A stretch of 64,000 nt of DNA, taken from positions 1 through 64,000 of the forward strand of contig JANXCF010000002.1 in NCBI GenBank assembly GCA_025059995.1, in the 5' to 3' direction. Source of the stretch: Leptospiraceae bacterium (GTDB taxonomy: Bacteria; Spirochaetota; Leptospiria; Leptospirales; Leptonemataceae). Below are positions 8,016 through 16,181 of this stretch, in pieces; the stretch's first letter is position 1; each line of letters opens with the position of its first letter. The notes under the pieces are model-generated. The model was not told the DNA's origin. It saw nothing but the letters and a program-made list of their open reading frames with translations, and ran no database searches. The translations under genes and the position numbers were made by a program.

Positions 8016-9548
8016 TTATTTATTAGTCCTTATAGTCAAATTCATTTTTTCTCTACAAATTTTCGAACACTCGATTTCTATTTCTTTATGGAAGGTTTTA
8101 CCAAAACTCAGCATTAAGTTGAGTTTTTTTGCATTTCCTAAGTAGAAAATCCAGCGGTTTTTGTAATAATTCGAGATTTCTTCATTCTCGAAGAAATAAA
8201 AGTTTTTTACTTGGATCTTTGGTTTTATGATTTTATAGTTGGAATCAAAAAATTCTATCTCTACTCTTGGTTCATCAATGGCAATTCGAAAAAGATTATA
8301 CCAAATCCTTCTACTACCAACAATGCTCCATTTTGCCACCTCAAAAGGAGGTGTATTCATAGAACCTTCTACGATGTAGGCAATGCATCCAGTTTGATTG
8401 AAAATCCAATCTTGATCTGTGCCCGAAACTGAATAGAGCTTACGAGTCAAAGTATAGGGTCTTTTTCGAAATGATACTACTTGGTGTAGCAATTTCTTCC
8501 CAAAATAGAGGGCTCGATCGGGAATGGGATTCCATAAGGTGTCAATTGTATAAGGAAATAAGATTTTATTAGCATAAGTATGATAACTCAAGCCAAAACT
8601 ACAGGGATTTTGTTTCAGAAAGTTCATAATGAGCTGTACCTCTTGTTCTGATGCGGGAGCCACTCCTCGATACATATAGGAATTGGGAACAACATCACTC
8701 GCTTTTACCACTGAAGTATGCCAATGAAAAGGATAATTTCGATTCAGGTCTACATTTCTTCCGTTCTTTCGCCCATTGTGAAGGGACTCATACCAAAACC
8801 TTTCTAAGCCATCTGGATTAACAACAGGGATAAGATAAATGTCTAATTTTTCTAAAAATTCCTTTCTTTCCTCTAACGAAAGCTTTTGTATTACCTGAGA
8901 GGGTGGATTCACAAGGTGAACTGATTCTTCGTCAAGTAAAAGAAACACAAGATCCAAAACGTATTCCACACTCAGTATTTCATTACCGTGATGAAGGGAA
9001 TTTACGTAAATGGGTATTTTGTAGGGAAAATCAGAATTATGATTAGTAATATGAAGTAAATAAATTGGTCTTTGCTGGTGGGATTTCCCTAAGACAGAGA
9101 TTCGCACAGAAGAAGGATATTTTTTTTCTAAATATCGAAAAATCGTTTCTAAGCTTTCAAAGTCTTTGTAGCCGTTTTTGATCCACGTGATGTCCTTTGA
9201 TTTTTTTCTCTTTATTAATTCCGTATCCCACCACAAAAACGGAAAATCATTGATTTCTTCGATTCTGTTAATAGTACGAAAAATTTTCTCAAACTGAGTG
9301 GGAACTTTAATCACAATATGCTGATCTAATTCTGTTGATATAGTGTAAAAAATTCGGTTCTCCTTGACGAAATCCAAAAACCAATCATAATCTTTCTTCG
9401 GAACTTTAAAAAGTTTAAAGTATTGATACCAATGAATATTTTCTGTATAAAAGAGTTCACTTTTTTGATTTTGATCAGGAATTAATGTAAACATTCTGCA
9501 AGAAAAAAGAAAAAACACTAAAAACAGCAAAATTCCAAAAGATTTCAT
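8016..9548 (-). CDS. M14-family zinc carboxypeptidase, probable lipoprotein
   Basis: The mature part carries the metallocarboxypeptidase motifs. HHGNE gives the first His and Glu zinc ligands, VNPDGLERFW and GRNVDLNRNYPF form the substrate pocket, SYHTYANKI holds the third ligand, and YIVEGSMNTP holds the catalytic Glu. The family removes C-terminal residues from peptides, and some members act on peptidoglycan stem peptides. I chose an internal ATG so that translation begins with MKSFGILLFL and ends the signal peptide at a spirochaetal-type lipobox LFSC. A longer frame upstream (to 9635) would overlap the divergent uppP start and bury this signal peptide. It is therefore likely anchored to an outer face of the envelope. 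Confidence 0.85.
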   Translation of the reverse strand: MKSFGILLFLVFFLFSCRMFTLIPDQNQKSELFYTENIHWYQYFKLFKVPKKDYDWFLDFVKENRIFYTISTELDQHIVIKVPTQFEKIFRTINRIEEINDFPFLWWDTELIKRKKSKDITWIKNGYKDFESLETIFRYLEKKYPSSVRISVLGKSHQQRPIYLLHITNHNSDFPYKIPIYVNSLHHGNEILSVEYVLDLVFLLLDEESVHLVNPPSQVIQKLSLEERKEFLEKLDIYLIPVVNPDGLERFWYESLHNGRKNGRNVDLNRNYPFHWHTSVVKASDVVPNSYMYRGVAPASEQEVQLIMNFLKQNPCSFGLSYHTYANKILFPYTIDTLWNPIPDRALYFGKKLLHQVVSFRKRPYTLTRKLYSVSGTDQDWIFNQTGCIAYIVEGSMNTPPFEVAKWSIVGSRRIWYNLFRIAIDEPRVEIEFFDSNYKIIKPKIQVKNFYFFENEEISNYYKNRWIFYLGNAKKLNLMLSFGKTFHKEIEIECSKICREKMNLTIRTNK

Positions 9549-9629
9549 TATTAACGTAAAATTAAGTAGATTGATGAAAAAACAAATCAATTTCTTGTTT
9601 CGGAAGTGGATACAAAAAAATTGAACTTC

Positions 9630-10496
9630 ATGCAAGAGCTTGATTTGACTATTTCTTTTTTATTGGGAATGGTGCAGGGAATTGCGGAGTTTCTTCCCAT
9701 CTCGAGCACAGCCCATATCCGAATTTTACCTGCTTTTATTCAATTACCTGATGTGGGTGCGGCTTACACGGCGGTGATTCAATTAGGTAGTCTGGTAGCT
9801 TTATTTGTTTATTTTCGAAATGACCTCAAAGAATTCTTTTTTGCTTCTTATGAAGAATTACAAAACGAATGGAAAAAAAATGACGTCAAAAACTTTTTGC
9901 TTACAATTCCAAAGTGGTCACCCAAAGCAAAAATGCTTTTCTATTTGCTCATGGGGACAATCCCCATATCCATTTTGGGTGTTTTGTTGAAGGACTGGAT
10001 CAAAGGACCTTTTCGTTCTCTTTACGTAGTTGGTGGGAGTTTGATTTTTTTTGCTATTTTACTTTGGATTTCTGATGTTTTTAGCAAACGAAAAAAAACC
10101 ATAGAAAATATCAATCTTTGGGATTCTCTTTTGATTGGGTTCGCTCAGGCTTTGGCGCTAATTCCTGGAGCTTCTCGTTCGGGTGTGACTCTGATGGCAG
10201 GACTTTTTTTACAATATACTCGTGAATCAGCCATGAGGTTTTCTTTTTTGCTGTCCATTCCTGCGATTGCATTGTCAGGATTTTATGAATTGATCAAAGA
10301 TTGGCAGGAAATCCGAGCTCTTGGATTGGACTCAGTGTTTGTGGGATTCACATCCGCAATTTTTTTTAGTTATATTGCTATTGCGGGATTGTTGAAGTAT
10401 TTAAGAACTCATAATACCTTTGTGTTTGTTGTATATCGAATTTTTTTAGGGATTTTGATTTATCTTTTGTTGGGCTTAGGAGTGATTCAGCCATAA
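9630..10496 (+). CDS. uppP: Undecaprenyl-diphosphatase UppP (BacA)
   Basis: UppP dephosphorylates undecaprenyl diphosphate on the periplasmic side, recycling the lipid carrier for peptidoglycan and other glycans. The protein is a multi-pass membrane protein with both family signatures: VQGIAEFLPISSTAH near the N-terminus (catalytic Glu and Ser) and ALIPGASRSGVTLMAGL near residue 180 (catalytic Arg). I chose the ATG that leaves 16 residues before the first signature, as in E. coli. A GTG 24 bases earlier, at 9606, is in frame and also possible. Neither has a good Shine-Dalgarno sequence. It is divergent from the M14 lipoprotein gene. Confidence 0.95.
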   Translation: MQELDLTISFLLGMVQGIAEFLPISSTAHIRILPAFIQLPDVGAAYTAVIQLGSLVALFVYFRNDLKEFFFASYEELQNEWKKNDVKNFLLTIPKWSPKAKMLFYLLMGTIPISILGVLLKDWIKGPFRSLYVVGGSLIFFAILLWISDVFSKRKKTIENINLWDSLLIGFAQALALIPGASRSGVTLMAGLFLQYTRESAMRFSFLLSIPAIALSGFYELIKDWQEIRALGLDSVFVGFTSAIFFSYIAIAGLLKYLRTHNTFVFVVYRIFLGILIYLLLGLGVIQP

Positions 10497-10509
10497 ACCA
10501 AAAAAAATT

Positions 10510-10536
10510 TAAAGTAATCTCTTTGAAAACCGAAAA
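10510..10536 (+). promoter_or_regulatory. Candidate sigma-28 (FliA) promoter for fliS
   Basis: TAAA, exactly 15 bases, then ACCGAAAA. The sigma-28 consensus is TAAA-N15-GCCGATAA, so the -35 is perfect and six of eight -10 bases match. Transcription would begin near 10543, about 20 bases before the fliS ATG. The downstream gene is a late flagellar gene, the class sigma-28 usually controls. Confidence 0.55.
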
Positions 10537-10562
10537 TCAAAATAACTTAATACTGGGGGTAT

Positions 10563-11009
10563 ATGATGAAAGCAACTCAACGAAATATGTATGACTCCTA
10601 CAAAGATACAGAGATTCTAACCGCAGATCAAGGGAAGTTAATTCTAATGCTCTATGATGGTGCTATACGTTTCCTTAATGTGGCTATCGATAATATGGAT
10701 TTTCGTAAATACGATATTGTTAACAACAACATCATAAAGGCTCAAGATATCATAACAGAATTAATGTTATCTTTGAATTTAGAAGAAGGTGGTGAGATTG
10801 CAAGAAACTTGTTTAATATTTATGCCTATTTAAAAAAGCGACTATTGGAAGGAAACATCAAAAAAGATATAGAAATACTTAAAGAAGTAATTTATCATTT
10901 AACTACCTTACGTTCAGCTTGGGAAGAAGCGGCAAAAAAAACTTCAACTAAAACTAACCCCGTTACGAGTGAAAGAAAAATTTCAGCAAGTTTTTCTATC
11001 ACAGGATAA
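10563..11009 (+). CDS. fliS: Flagellar export chaperone FliS
   Basis: FliS binds the C-terminal helix of flagellin in the cytoplasm and delivers it to the flagellar export apparatus. The 148-residue, all-helical protein shows the family pattern: a YKDTEILTADQGKLILMLYDGA segment near residues 12-33 and a central repeat of amphipathic helices, with WEEAAKK near the end of the domain. The last 20 or so residues are low-complexity Ser/Thr/Lys. GGGGGT lies just upstream of a doubled ATG. A sigma-28-like promoter precedes the gene. In a spirochaete the flagella would be periplasmic. Its 3' end overlaps the next frame by 41 bases. Confidence 0.93.
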   Translation: MMKATQRNMYDSYKDTEILTADQGKLILMLYDGAIRFLNVAIDNMDFRKYDIVNNNIIKAQDIITELMLSLNLEEGGEIARNLFNIYAYLKKRLLEGNIKKDIEILKEVIYHLTTLRSAWEEAAKKTSTKTNPVTSERKISASFSITG

Positions 11010-11352
11010 TTTAAAAAAACACCATCTTGAATTAGTAAAAAACTTTTATAAATATCGTGAATTACTTATTGTTTTCTATGTGAGCATCAGGTCAAAAAAT
11101 ATAGAAGCTGCATTATCATTAGAAAAGCTAATTAGTGAATACTCTTATTTGTTTCATGAATTGTTAAAAAATTTTCTTCCTCAAACTGAAAATGAAGAAA
11201 AATTCATCCATTCCTTGATTATCCGTATTTATCGAATCCAAAAGAAAATCCTTCAAATTTGGGAGCAAAATCAACAAATTTTCCAAGACGCTCATTTTCA
11301 GAAACAAGTTGATTTGGTTATAAAAAAATACTTGCAAGAAAAAGGTTTGTGA
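10969..11352 (+). CDS. Small helical protein next to fliS, possible FliT-like chaperone
   Basis: The 127-residue product is almost entirely alpha-helical and charged, with heptad-like Leu/Ile spacing. It has no signal peptide or membrane segment. It begins with GTG inside the fliS gene, and no other in-frame start is available nearby. Position directly after fliS, small size and helical nature fit a FliT-type flagellar chaperone, but I see no diagnostic motif, so this role is inference from context. Confidence 0.6.
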   Translation: MKEKFQQVFLSQDNLKKHHLELVKNFYKYRELLIVFYVSIRSKNIEAALSLEKLISEYSYLFHELLKNFLPQTENEEKFIHSLIIRIYRIQKKILQIWEQNQQIFQDAHFQKQVDLVIKKYLQEKGL

Positions 11353-11396
11353 ATTAAAAAAAAAATAAAAATCAATTTTGCAATTTAAGGTAAAAG

Positions 11397-13037
11397 ATGT
11401 TTCGTAAATACTTTCTTCTTTTTTTACTCTTTTCCATATCTTTGTATGCCACGGAAGGGCGTCGTATTGCAGTGATTTTTGGAACAAATTACAAAGGCAA
11501 CGAAATAGGAACCCTGCCTCTTGATTTATGTGAAGCCGATGCTAAGCTGATGGAACAATCTTTACGTCAGTATGGACAATATGATGTAGCCAAAGTCTAT
11601 TTAGGCTCAATGGTAACTGCTTCTAATGTAAAAAGTGCATTGGAAGAGTTAGCAAAAATATCCAATAAAGAAGACGTGATTTTTCTCTATTTCTCTGGTC
11701 ATGGAACCTACCAGCGGGATCAAACAGCTCCGAATGGTATCAGGAACTTTTTAATTATGTATCATCGCCCTCATATCTCTGACAAGGAACTTAATGAATG
11801 GATGAAGGGTATCAGAGGCAAGGTAGTTTGGGTGTTTGATTGTTGTTTTTCTGGGGGTATTGTAAAAAAAGGAGGTCAAACTCGTGGTGTGGGGGATATA
11901 CCCATTCCTGAGAATTCGCCTGGCATAGTCATACAAAATGCAGATCAAGACTTTTATTTTCGAGATGCGGTTCTGATTGGTTCAAGTGATTCCAATGAAA
12001 CTTCGATTGAAATCAGGGGAGAAATCAATCATGGAATTTTTACATATTATTTTGCGAATGCTCTAAATCCTGCCAATGGTGATTTGAATCAAGATAAAAC
12101 TGTCACTCTTTACGAAGCTTTCACTTGGGCGGCACCCAAAGTCACCGAACATGCAAAAAAGTATCGTCATAAGCAGACACCACAATTACGAGGGAATGCA
12201 TCAGGGTACTTGGTATCAGGGAATTTAAAACCTATTCTTCCACCTCCACCACCCAAGCCAACTGTTGTAAGTCCTCAACCAGAAGTAACTCTCAACCTTC
12301 CATCGAGTGTCATAGTTGAACCGATAACAGAAGAAGAACCACCTGTCATTGATCAAGGCAACTATGGAACAATCGAGATAGCAACAACGATTTTGAAGAG
12401 TCGTCAAGCTGGACAAAACACGATGGATCCTACGGAAATCTTAAAAAAAAATCGCATAGGTGATGTTGAAAGAAAAATCCGTGTCTTAGTTTCAGGTAAT
12501 GAGTTACCTTATCAAGTTCAGTGGCTAGACGAAAAAGAATTACAAAAAAAATTAGACGATGAAATACCATTAGGAGTGTATTCATATCAAGGTAAAGTCT
12601 ATAAAAATCAAGTGGCATATATCATCATAAAAAAAGTTCCTGTAGGAGTTCATGAGATTCAAATTGAAGCAGATGATTATCCCGTGATAAAAAAAGTCAT
12701 TGGAGTAGAAAAGAACAAAACTTCAAAAGAAATGGTGGTGGTAAGCTTAGCAAATTATGGTTCTATCAAAGGAAAAGTGTTTTACAAGAATTTTGAACAA
12801 CCCTTAGCAGGATATGAAGTTTGGATGCCAACCATCACTGGAACAAACTTGATTTACAAAATGAAAACTACAAAAAATGGTTCTTTCTGGTTTTTGAATT
12901 TACCTCCCAGTGATTTTTATCAATTAAAACTTTCTTTCTTGGAGAACGTGGATTTGGAAAATCGCTTTATCAAAGTGAGAGCCGGAGAAGTTGTAGAAGT
13001 TGACGTAGTTTTAAACAAAAAAAATGTTAGAGAATAA
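11397..13037 (+). CDS. Secreted caspase-like (C14) cysteine protease with C-terminal carboxypeptidase-regulatory-like domain
   Basis: Residues 1-19 form a signal peptide. Residues 22-270 are a caspase/metacaspase fold: RRIAVIFGTNYKG strand, catalytic His102 in YFSGHGT, and catalytic Cys150 in FDCCFSGG, where metacaspases have D-x-C-x-SG. An acidic Asn/Asp-rich loop near residue 225 could bind calcium. A Pro-rich linker (about 280-300) follows, then a region resembling PEGA repeats (about 405-450) and a carboxypeptidase-regulatory-like beta domain (about 455-545). Orthocaspases of this type usually cleave after Arg or Lys. The signal peptide places the enzyme outside the cytoplasm, so a cell-envelope or secreted role is more likely than a cytosolic death pathway. 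It starts 44 bases after the fliS-linked small gene and could be read from the same promoter. Confidence 0.85.
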   Translation: MFRKYFLLFLLFSISLYATEGRRIAVIFGTNYKGNEIGTLPLDLCEADAKLMEQSLRQYGQYDVAKVYLGSMVTASNVKSALEELAKISNKEDVIFLYFSGHGTYQRDQTAPNGIRNFLIMYHRPHISDKELNEWMKGIRGKVVWVFDCCFSGGIVKKGGQTRGVGDIPIPENSPGIVIQNADQDFYFRDAVLIGSSDSNETSIEIRGEINHGIFTYYFANALNPANGDLNQDKTVTLYEAFTWAAPKVTEHAKKYRHKQTPQLRGNASGYLVSGNLKPILPPPPPKPTVVSPQPEVTLNLPSSVIVEPITEEEPPVIDQGNYGTIEIATTILKSRQAGQNTMDPTEILKKNRIGDVERKIRVLVSGNELPYQVQWLDEKELQKKLDDEIPLGVYSYQGKVYKNQVAYIIIKKVPVGVHEIQIEADDYPVIKKVIGVEKNKTSKEMVVVSLANYGSIKGKVFYKNFEQPLAGYEVWMPTITGTNLIYKMKTTKNGSFWFLNLPPSDFYQLKLSFLENVDLENRFIKVRAGEVVEVDVVLNKKNVRE

Positions 13038-13039
13038 TT

Positions 13040-13228
13040 ATGCTAAGATGGATACTTTACATCGTTATTGCTTACTTGGTTTATAGAGTCATCAGATACT
13101 TATTGAAGCCTAAAGAAAAAAAATATTATTACGTAGTTGACGAAAAGGAAGGTCTGAGAAAAGAAAGAGACATTACCTCCGAAGTGAAAGTCATTGAAGA
13201 AAAAAGAGGAACATCAAATACCAATTAA
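13040..13228 (+). CDS. Small single-pass membrane protein downstream of the caspase-like gene
   Basis: The 62-residue product has an N-terminal membrane helix (about residues 3-22) followed by a highly charged tail of alternating Lys/Arg and Glu. It begins two bases after the stop of the caspase-like gene, which argues for translational coupling and shared function. I do not recognise a family. Its stop codon overlaps the stop of the convergent LOG-family gene by four bases. Confidence 0.6.
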   Translation: MLRWILYIVIAYLVYRVIRYLLKPKEKKYYYVVDEKEGLRKERDITSEVKVIEEKRGTSNTN

Positions 13229-13767
13229 CTATAAAACTCAACAAACTTGTCTAATATGTAAGGGATTGATGCACTAATGATCAGGGACTCAAAATCTTCT
13301 AAGTTTAAGAATCCTTCTTTCACCATTTCGACGAGAAACTTTTTGAAGGTTTGGTAATAATCGCTTGTATTCAAAATAGCGATCGGTTTATCAATCAATC
13401 GTAATTGTTTGTAAGTAAAAACTTCGAAAAATTCATCCATTGTTCCAATTCCACCGGGGAGAACCAAAAAAGCATCCGACATGGCGATCATTTTTTCTTT
13501 CCTTTCTGACATGGAATTGACAAAGATAGTTTGATTGAGGTTCTGATGGGCTAATTCTTTTTCAGCTAAAAACGAAGGAATCACACCATAAATGGGAATA
13601 CCGTAATGAATAGCAGTATCAGCGAGCAAGCCCATCAATCCAATGCTACCACCACCATAAACAATCTCAAATTTTCGTTTCGAAATTTCTTCGCATAGTT
13701 CTCCTACCTTTTTCCCAAAAATAGGATTCATCCCTGTTTTAGAACCTAAAAAAACGCAAATTTTCAT
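13225..13767 (-). CDS. LOG-family protein (cytokinin riboside 5'-monophosphate phosphoribohydrolase-like)
   Basis: LOG proteins hydrolyse the N-glycosidic bond of nucleoside 5'-monophosphates; bacterial members often remain of uncertain substrate and were once annotated as lysine decarboxylases. The 180-residue protein has the Rossmann-like start KICVFLGSKTG, YGGGSIGLMG, and the signature PGGIGTMDEFFE holding the catalytic Glu and the phosphate-binding GGxGT loop. The length is typical. It is the last gene of a minus-strand series with the acyltransferase, efp and argH. Confidence 0.9.
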   Translation of the reverse strand: MKICVFLGSKTGMNPIFGKKVGELCEEISKRKFEIVYGGGSIGLMGLLADTAIHYGIPIYGVIPSFLAEKELAHQNLNQTIFVNSMSERKEKMIAMSDAFLVLPGGIGTMDEFFEVFTYKQLRLIDKPIAILNTSDYYQTFKKFLVEMVKEGFLNLEDFESLIISASIPYILDKFVEFYS

Positions 13768-13777
13768 TATTAAAAAT

Positions 13778-14923
13778 TTATAAAATTTCTTTAACTTCTT
13801 TGGGATTAGACATCGTAAGAACAGGTATGTTTGATTGAAAATGTTCCAGATTTTCTGTGGTTAACCTTTGACTGGTTTTCCCTGGTCCAAAATCAATAAT
13901 GTATCCTACTTGATGATTGACAGCTGGAAGGATAGCTTTATCCCAATGTAATGTGTTAATCAATAAATCTTTCCCCATGATTTTCAGAAGATCACTATGA
14001 TTTCGATAATCTTCACCTGTTGCAAAAGTATATATGGGGATTTTAAAGTCTTTGGTGTCATAAGAGAAATTAAGTTTTCTTACATCTTCTAATGATTTTA
14101 TATATGCTTCTTCCATGTAAGGACTATGAAATGGGCAAGTTGTTTTTAAGAAGATGTATCGAATCTTATGTTCTGCAAAAAAAGTTTGGTTTTCTTTATA
14201 AAATAATAAAAGTGATTTTCTATGCGAAGAAAGAATTCGATTTGTTGGCGAGTTGTATAAACTAACATAGATTCTTGGCTCATCTGGGTATTTTTGATTG
14301 AAAGCATCGACTAAATGTTTGATGGTAGAATGATCGGATCCCAAAACTGCTACCATAGGGGAAGGATCACTTAGCTTGAGTTCATGGGCTAACTTTAAGT
14401 CTTCTTCAGAAGGCTCTAAATAAGGGAAAACTTCCTGTGATCTCAACGCCAAATAAGTAATGTATTTCATATAAAAACGCAAAGCTTCGTAGTAATCATT
14501 TCCATCTAGACCCAGAGCAACTAATGTGATGGAGATCAAACCTTGACTATGTCCCGTAGCTCCGGCTACAATTTCTAATATTTTTTCTAAAGGATATCTA
14601 GTTCGAAGCTGCTCAAAATATGCTAATTGTGTTACTTGAATCATAATCAAAGAAATACCCGCAGTAGAAAGATAATCTTCTTCAGGTAGGGTTGACTCAT
14701 CTTTAAGCCAGAGCTCAGGATGAATACCTTTTGGAGTTGCAATTGCATTCGATGTAAGTGATTTTAACTCATTTAAAGAATCAAAGCAATGAAAGAAAAA
14801 TTCTTTATACTCTTGGGTATCATATATTTTTTTTAGTTCTCGATACCAGGGACTTCCTTGTCCCCCCATTTGGAAAAAAACTTTTTTCTCTTTAGTTTTT
14901 AAAAGATTTTCGATGATAGACAT
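13778..14923 (-). CDS. Stand-alone acyltransferase (malonyl/acyl-CoA:ACP transacylase) of the type-I fatty acid synthase kind
   Basis: FabD-like enzymes load malonyl or acyl groups onto acyl carrier protein. The 381-residue protein has QMGGQGSPW near the N-terminus, the nucleophile elbow GHSQG with Ser126, the catalytic His266 in CPFHSPYM, and DFGPG near the C-terminus. Standard FabD has GHSLGE; the GHSQGL sequence, the following TLVALG and the downstream LALRSQEVFPYLEP stretch instead resemble the acyltransferase domains of fungal and actinobacterial type-I FAS. It is longer than FabD (about 310). It lies 9 bases after efp in a probable operon, with GAGG before its start. Substrate (malonyl, acetyl or a longer acyl) is not clear. 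Confidence 0.8.
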   Translation of the reverse strand: MSIIENLLKTKEKKVFFQMGGQGSPWYRELKKIYDTQEYKEFFFHCFDSLNELKSLTSNAIATPKGIHPELWLKDESTLPEEDYLSTAGISLIMIQVTQLAYFEQLRTRYPLEKILEIVAGATGHSQGLISITLVALGLDGNDYYEALRFYMKYITYLALRSQEVFPYLEPSEEDLKLAHELKLSDPSPMVAVLGSDHSTIKHLVDAFNQKYPDEPRIYVSLYNSPTNRILSSHRKSLLLFYKENQTFFAEHKIRYIFLKTTCPFHSPYMEEAYIKSLEDVRKLNFSYDTKDFKIPIYTFATGEDYRNHSDLLKIMGKDLLINTLHWDKAILPAVNHQVGYIIDFGPGKTSQRLTTENLEHFQSNIPVLTMSNPKEVKEIL

Positions 14924-14932
14924 AAAAAACCT

Positions 14933-15496
14933 CTATTTGTTTACTCGTTCAACAAAGGATAAATCTCGTAAGTCTATTTTGATAATATCACCCTGTCGAA
15001 TATGAATGGGGACTAGGATTTCGCCTCCAGTTTCCACTTGAACCTTTTTCCATGCAGTTCCAACGGTGTCTCCTTTGACACCTTCTTCTGCATAAGTTAC
15101 TTCTAATTCCACGAAGGTTGGAGGAGAAACACTCACCGGCTGATTTTCATAAAAATAAATATCAAACGTCATTTGTTCTTTGATGAACTGTAAAATATCT
15201 TCTAATAGTGAAACAGGGATGTTGAATTGTTCATAATCATTTTGATCCATCATGACTAAATTATCACCTTCTCTATAAAGATAAGTCATAGTTCGTTTGT
15301 CTAATTCCACATCTTCAATTTTTTCTGAAGATTTAAACGTTCTTTCTACAATGTTCCCTTTTTTGATATGTTTGATCTTAGTTCGGACAAACGCACTGCC
15401 TTTCCCAGGATTAACAAACTGAGAAAAAGTAACAGTATACAATTCTCCATCAACTTTGATTACCATTCCTTTTCTTAAATCAATTGGGTTTATCAT
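14933..15496 (-). CDS. efp: Translation elongation factor P
   Basis: EF-P binds between the P and E sites and rescues ribosomes stalled on proline runs. The 187-residue length and three-domain organisation are standard: KOW-like N-domain, central OB domain and C-terminal OB domain ending with DIIKIDLRDLSFVERV. The tip of the N-domain loop reads NPGKGSAF, with Lys32 at the position that is beta-lysylated in bacteria with EpmA, so modification is possible, though no modification enzyme is in this window. It is followed closely by the acyltransferase gene. Confidence 0.97.
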   Translation of the reverse strand: MINPIDLRKGMVIKVDGELYTVTFSQFVNPGKGSAFVRTKIKHIKKGNIVERTFKSSEKIEDVELDKRTMTYLYREGDNLVMMDQNDYEQFNIPVSLLEDILQFIKEQMTFDIYFYENQPVSVSPPTFVELEVTYAEEGVKGDTVGTAWKKVQVETGGEILVPIHIRQGDIIKIDLRDLSFVERVNK

Positions 15497-15557
15497 ATAA
15501 TATGCAATTTTTTGTTATAAGATTGAATGTCTATATTTTTTTTTGAATTTTGATGAT

Positions 15558-16172
15558 TTACAGTTTTTCTTTGCGTAGAACTCTTTGGATAAGTCGAAGC
15601 AAACCACTTTGTAGTTTTCTTTCATCAATCATGGATAAAAAAAGATTTATCAAGTTTTCGTAATGGGGATAGATAATAGAATAATTTTCTTCATTGATTT
15701 TGAAAAGAAAATATGCATTCGTTCTCATTTCTTTGGGGGATAAGAACTTCTTTTGTTTTTTAGACTCGTTTGCTATGATGAATAAAAGTTCTTTAATCGC
15801 TTTTTCTGATTTACTTTTGATTTCATCTAATCTATATAGGGTTTCGCTAATTTCGTTGAGTAGTTCTTTTTCTTCTTCGGTAATGAGTTCTAACTCTTTT
15901 TTTCGTAAGCTTTGATAAACTTGGAAGTAATAATTATAATTCTTAAGGAGATCATTTTTGATAAGAATGGTCTGCTTGGTGATTCTTAATAATGATAAAA
16001 AATACAGAGGCATCAAATATGGTTTATGAAGACCTTCAATAAATTGAATTATTGACTCGGAAATTTTTTCTGGAAGGTTTTCTATGTCATTTAAGATGAG
16101 ATCTATGTCTTCTTTTTTAGTGATGTTTGTAAGTTTATTATATATTTCTTTGTAGATTTCAATTTGTTCCAT
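15558..16172 (-). CDS. Unknown helical protein between argH and efp
   Basis: I do not recognise this 204-residue protein. It is rich in Glu, Lys, Leu and Ile with predicted long helices and a possible coiled coil around residues 85-130; there is no signal peptide or membrane span. It starts 9 bases after the argH stop on the same strand, so it is probably translated from the argH transcript. Nothing in it points to arginine synthesis. Confidence 0.65.
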   Translation of the reverse strand: MEQIEIYKEIYNKLTNITKKEDIDLILNDIENLPEKISESIIQFIEGLHKPYLMPLYFLSLLRITKQTILIKNDLLKNYNYYFQVYQSLRKKELELITEEEKELLNEISETLYRLDEIKSKSEKAIKELLFIIANESKKQKKFLSPKEMRTNAYFLFKINEENYSIIYPHYENLINLFLSMIDERKLQSGLLRLIQRVLRKEKL

Positions 16173-16181
16173 TTAGTCTAA

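Noticed and set aside
9549..9635. Longer N-terminus for the M14 lipoprotein
   Set aside because: It would overlap the start of uppP and place the lipoprotein signal 30 residues inside the protein.
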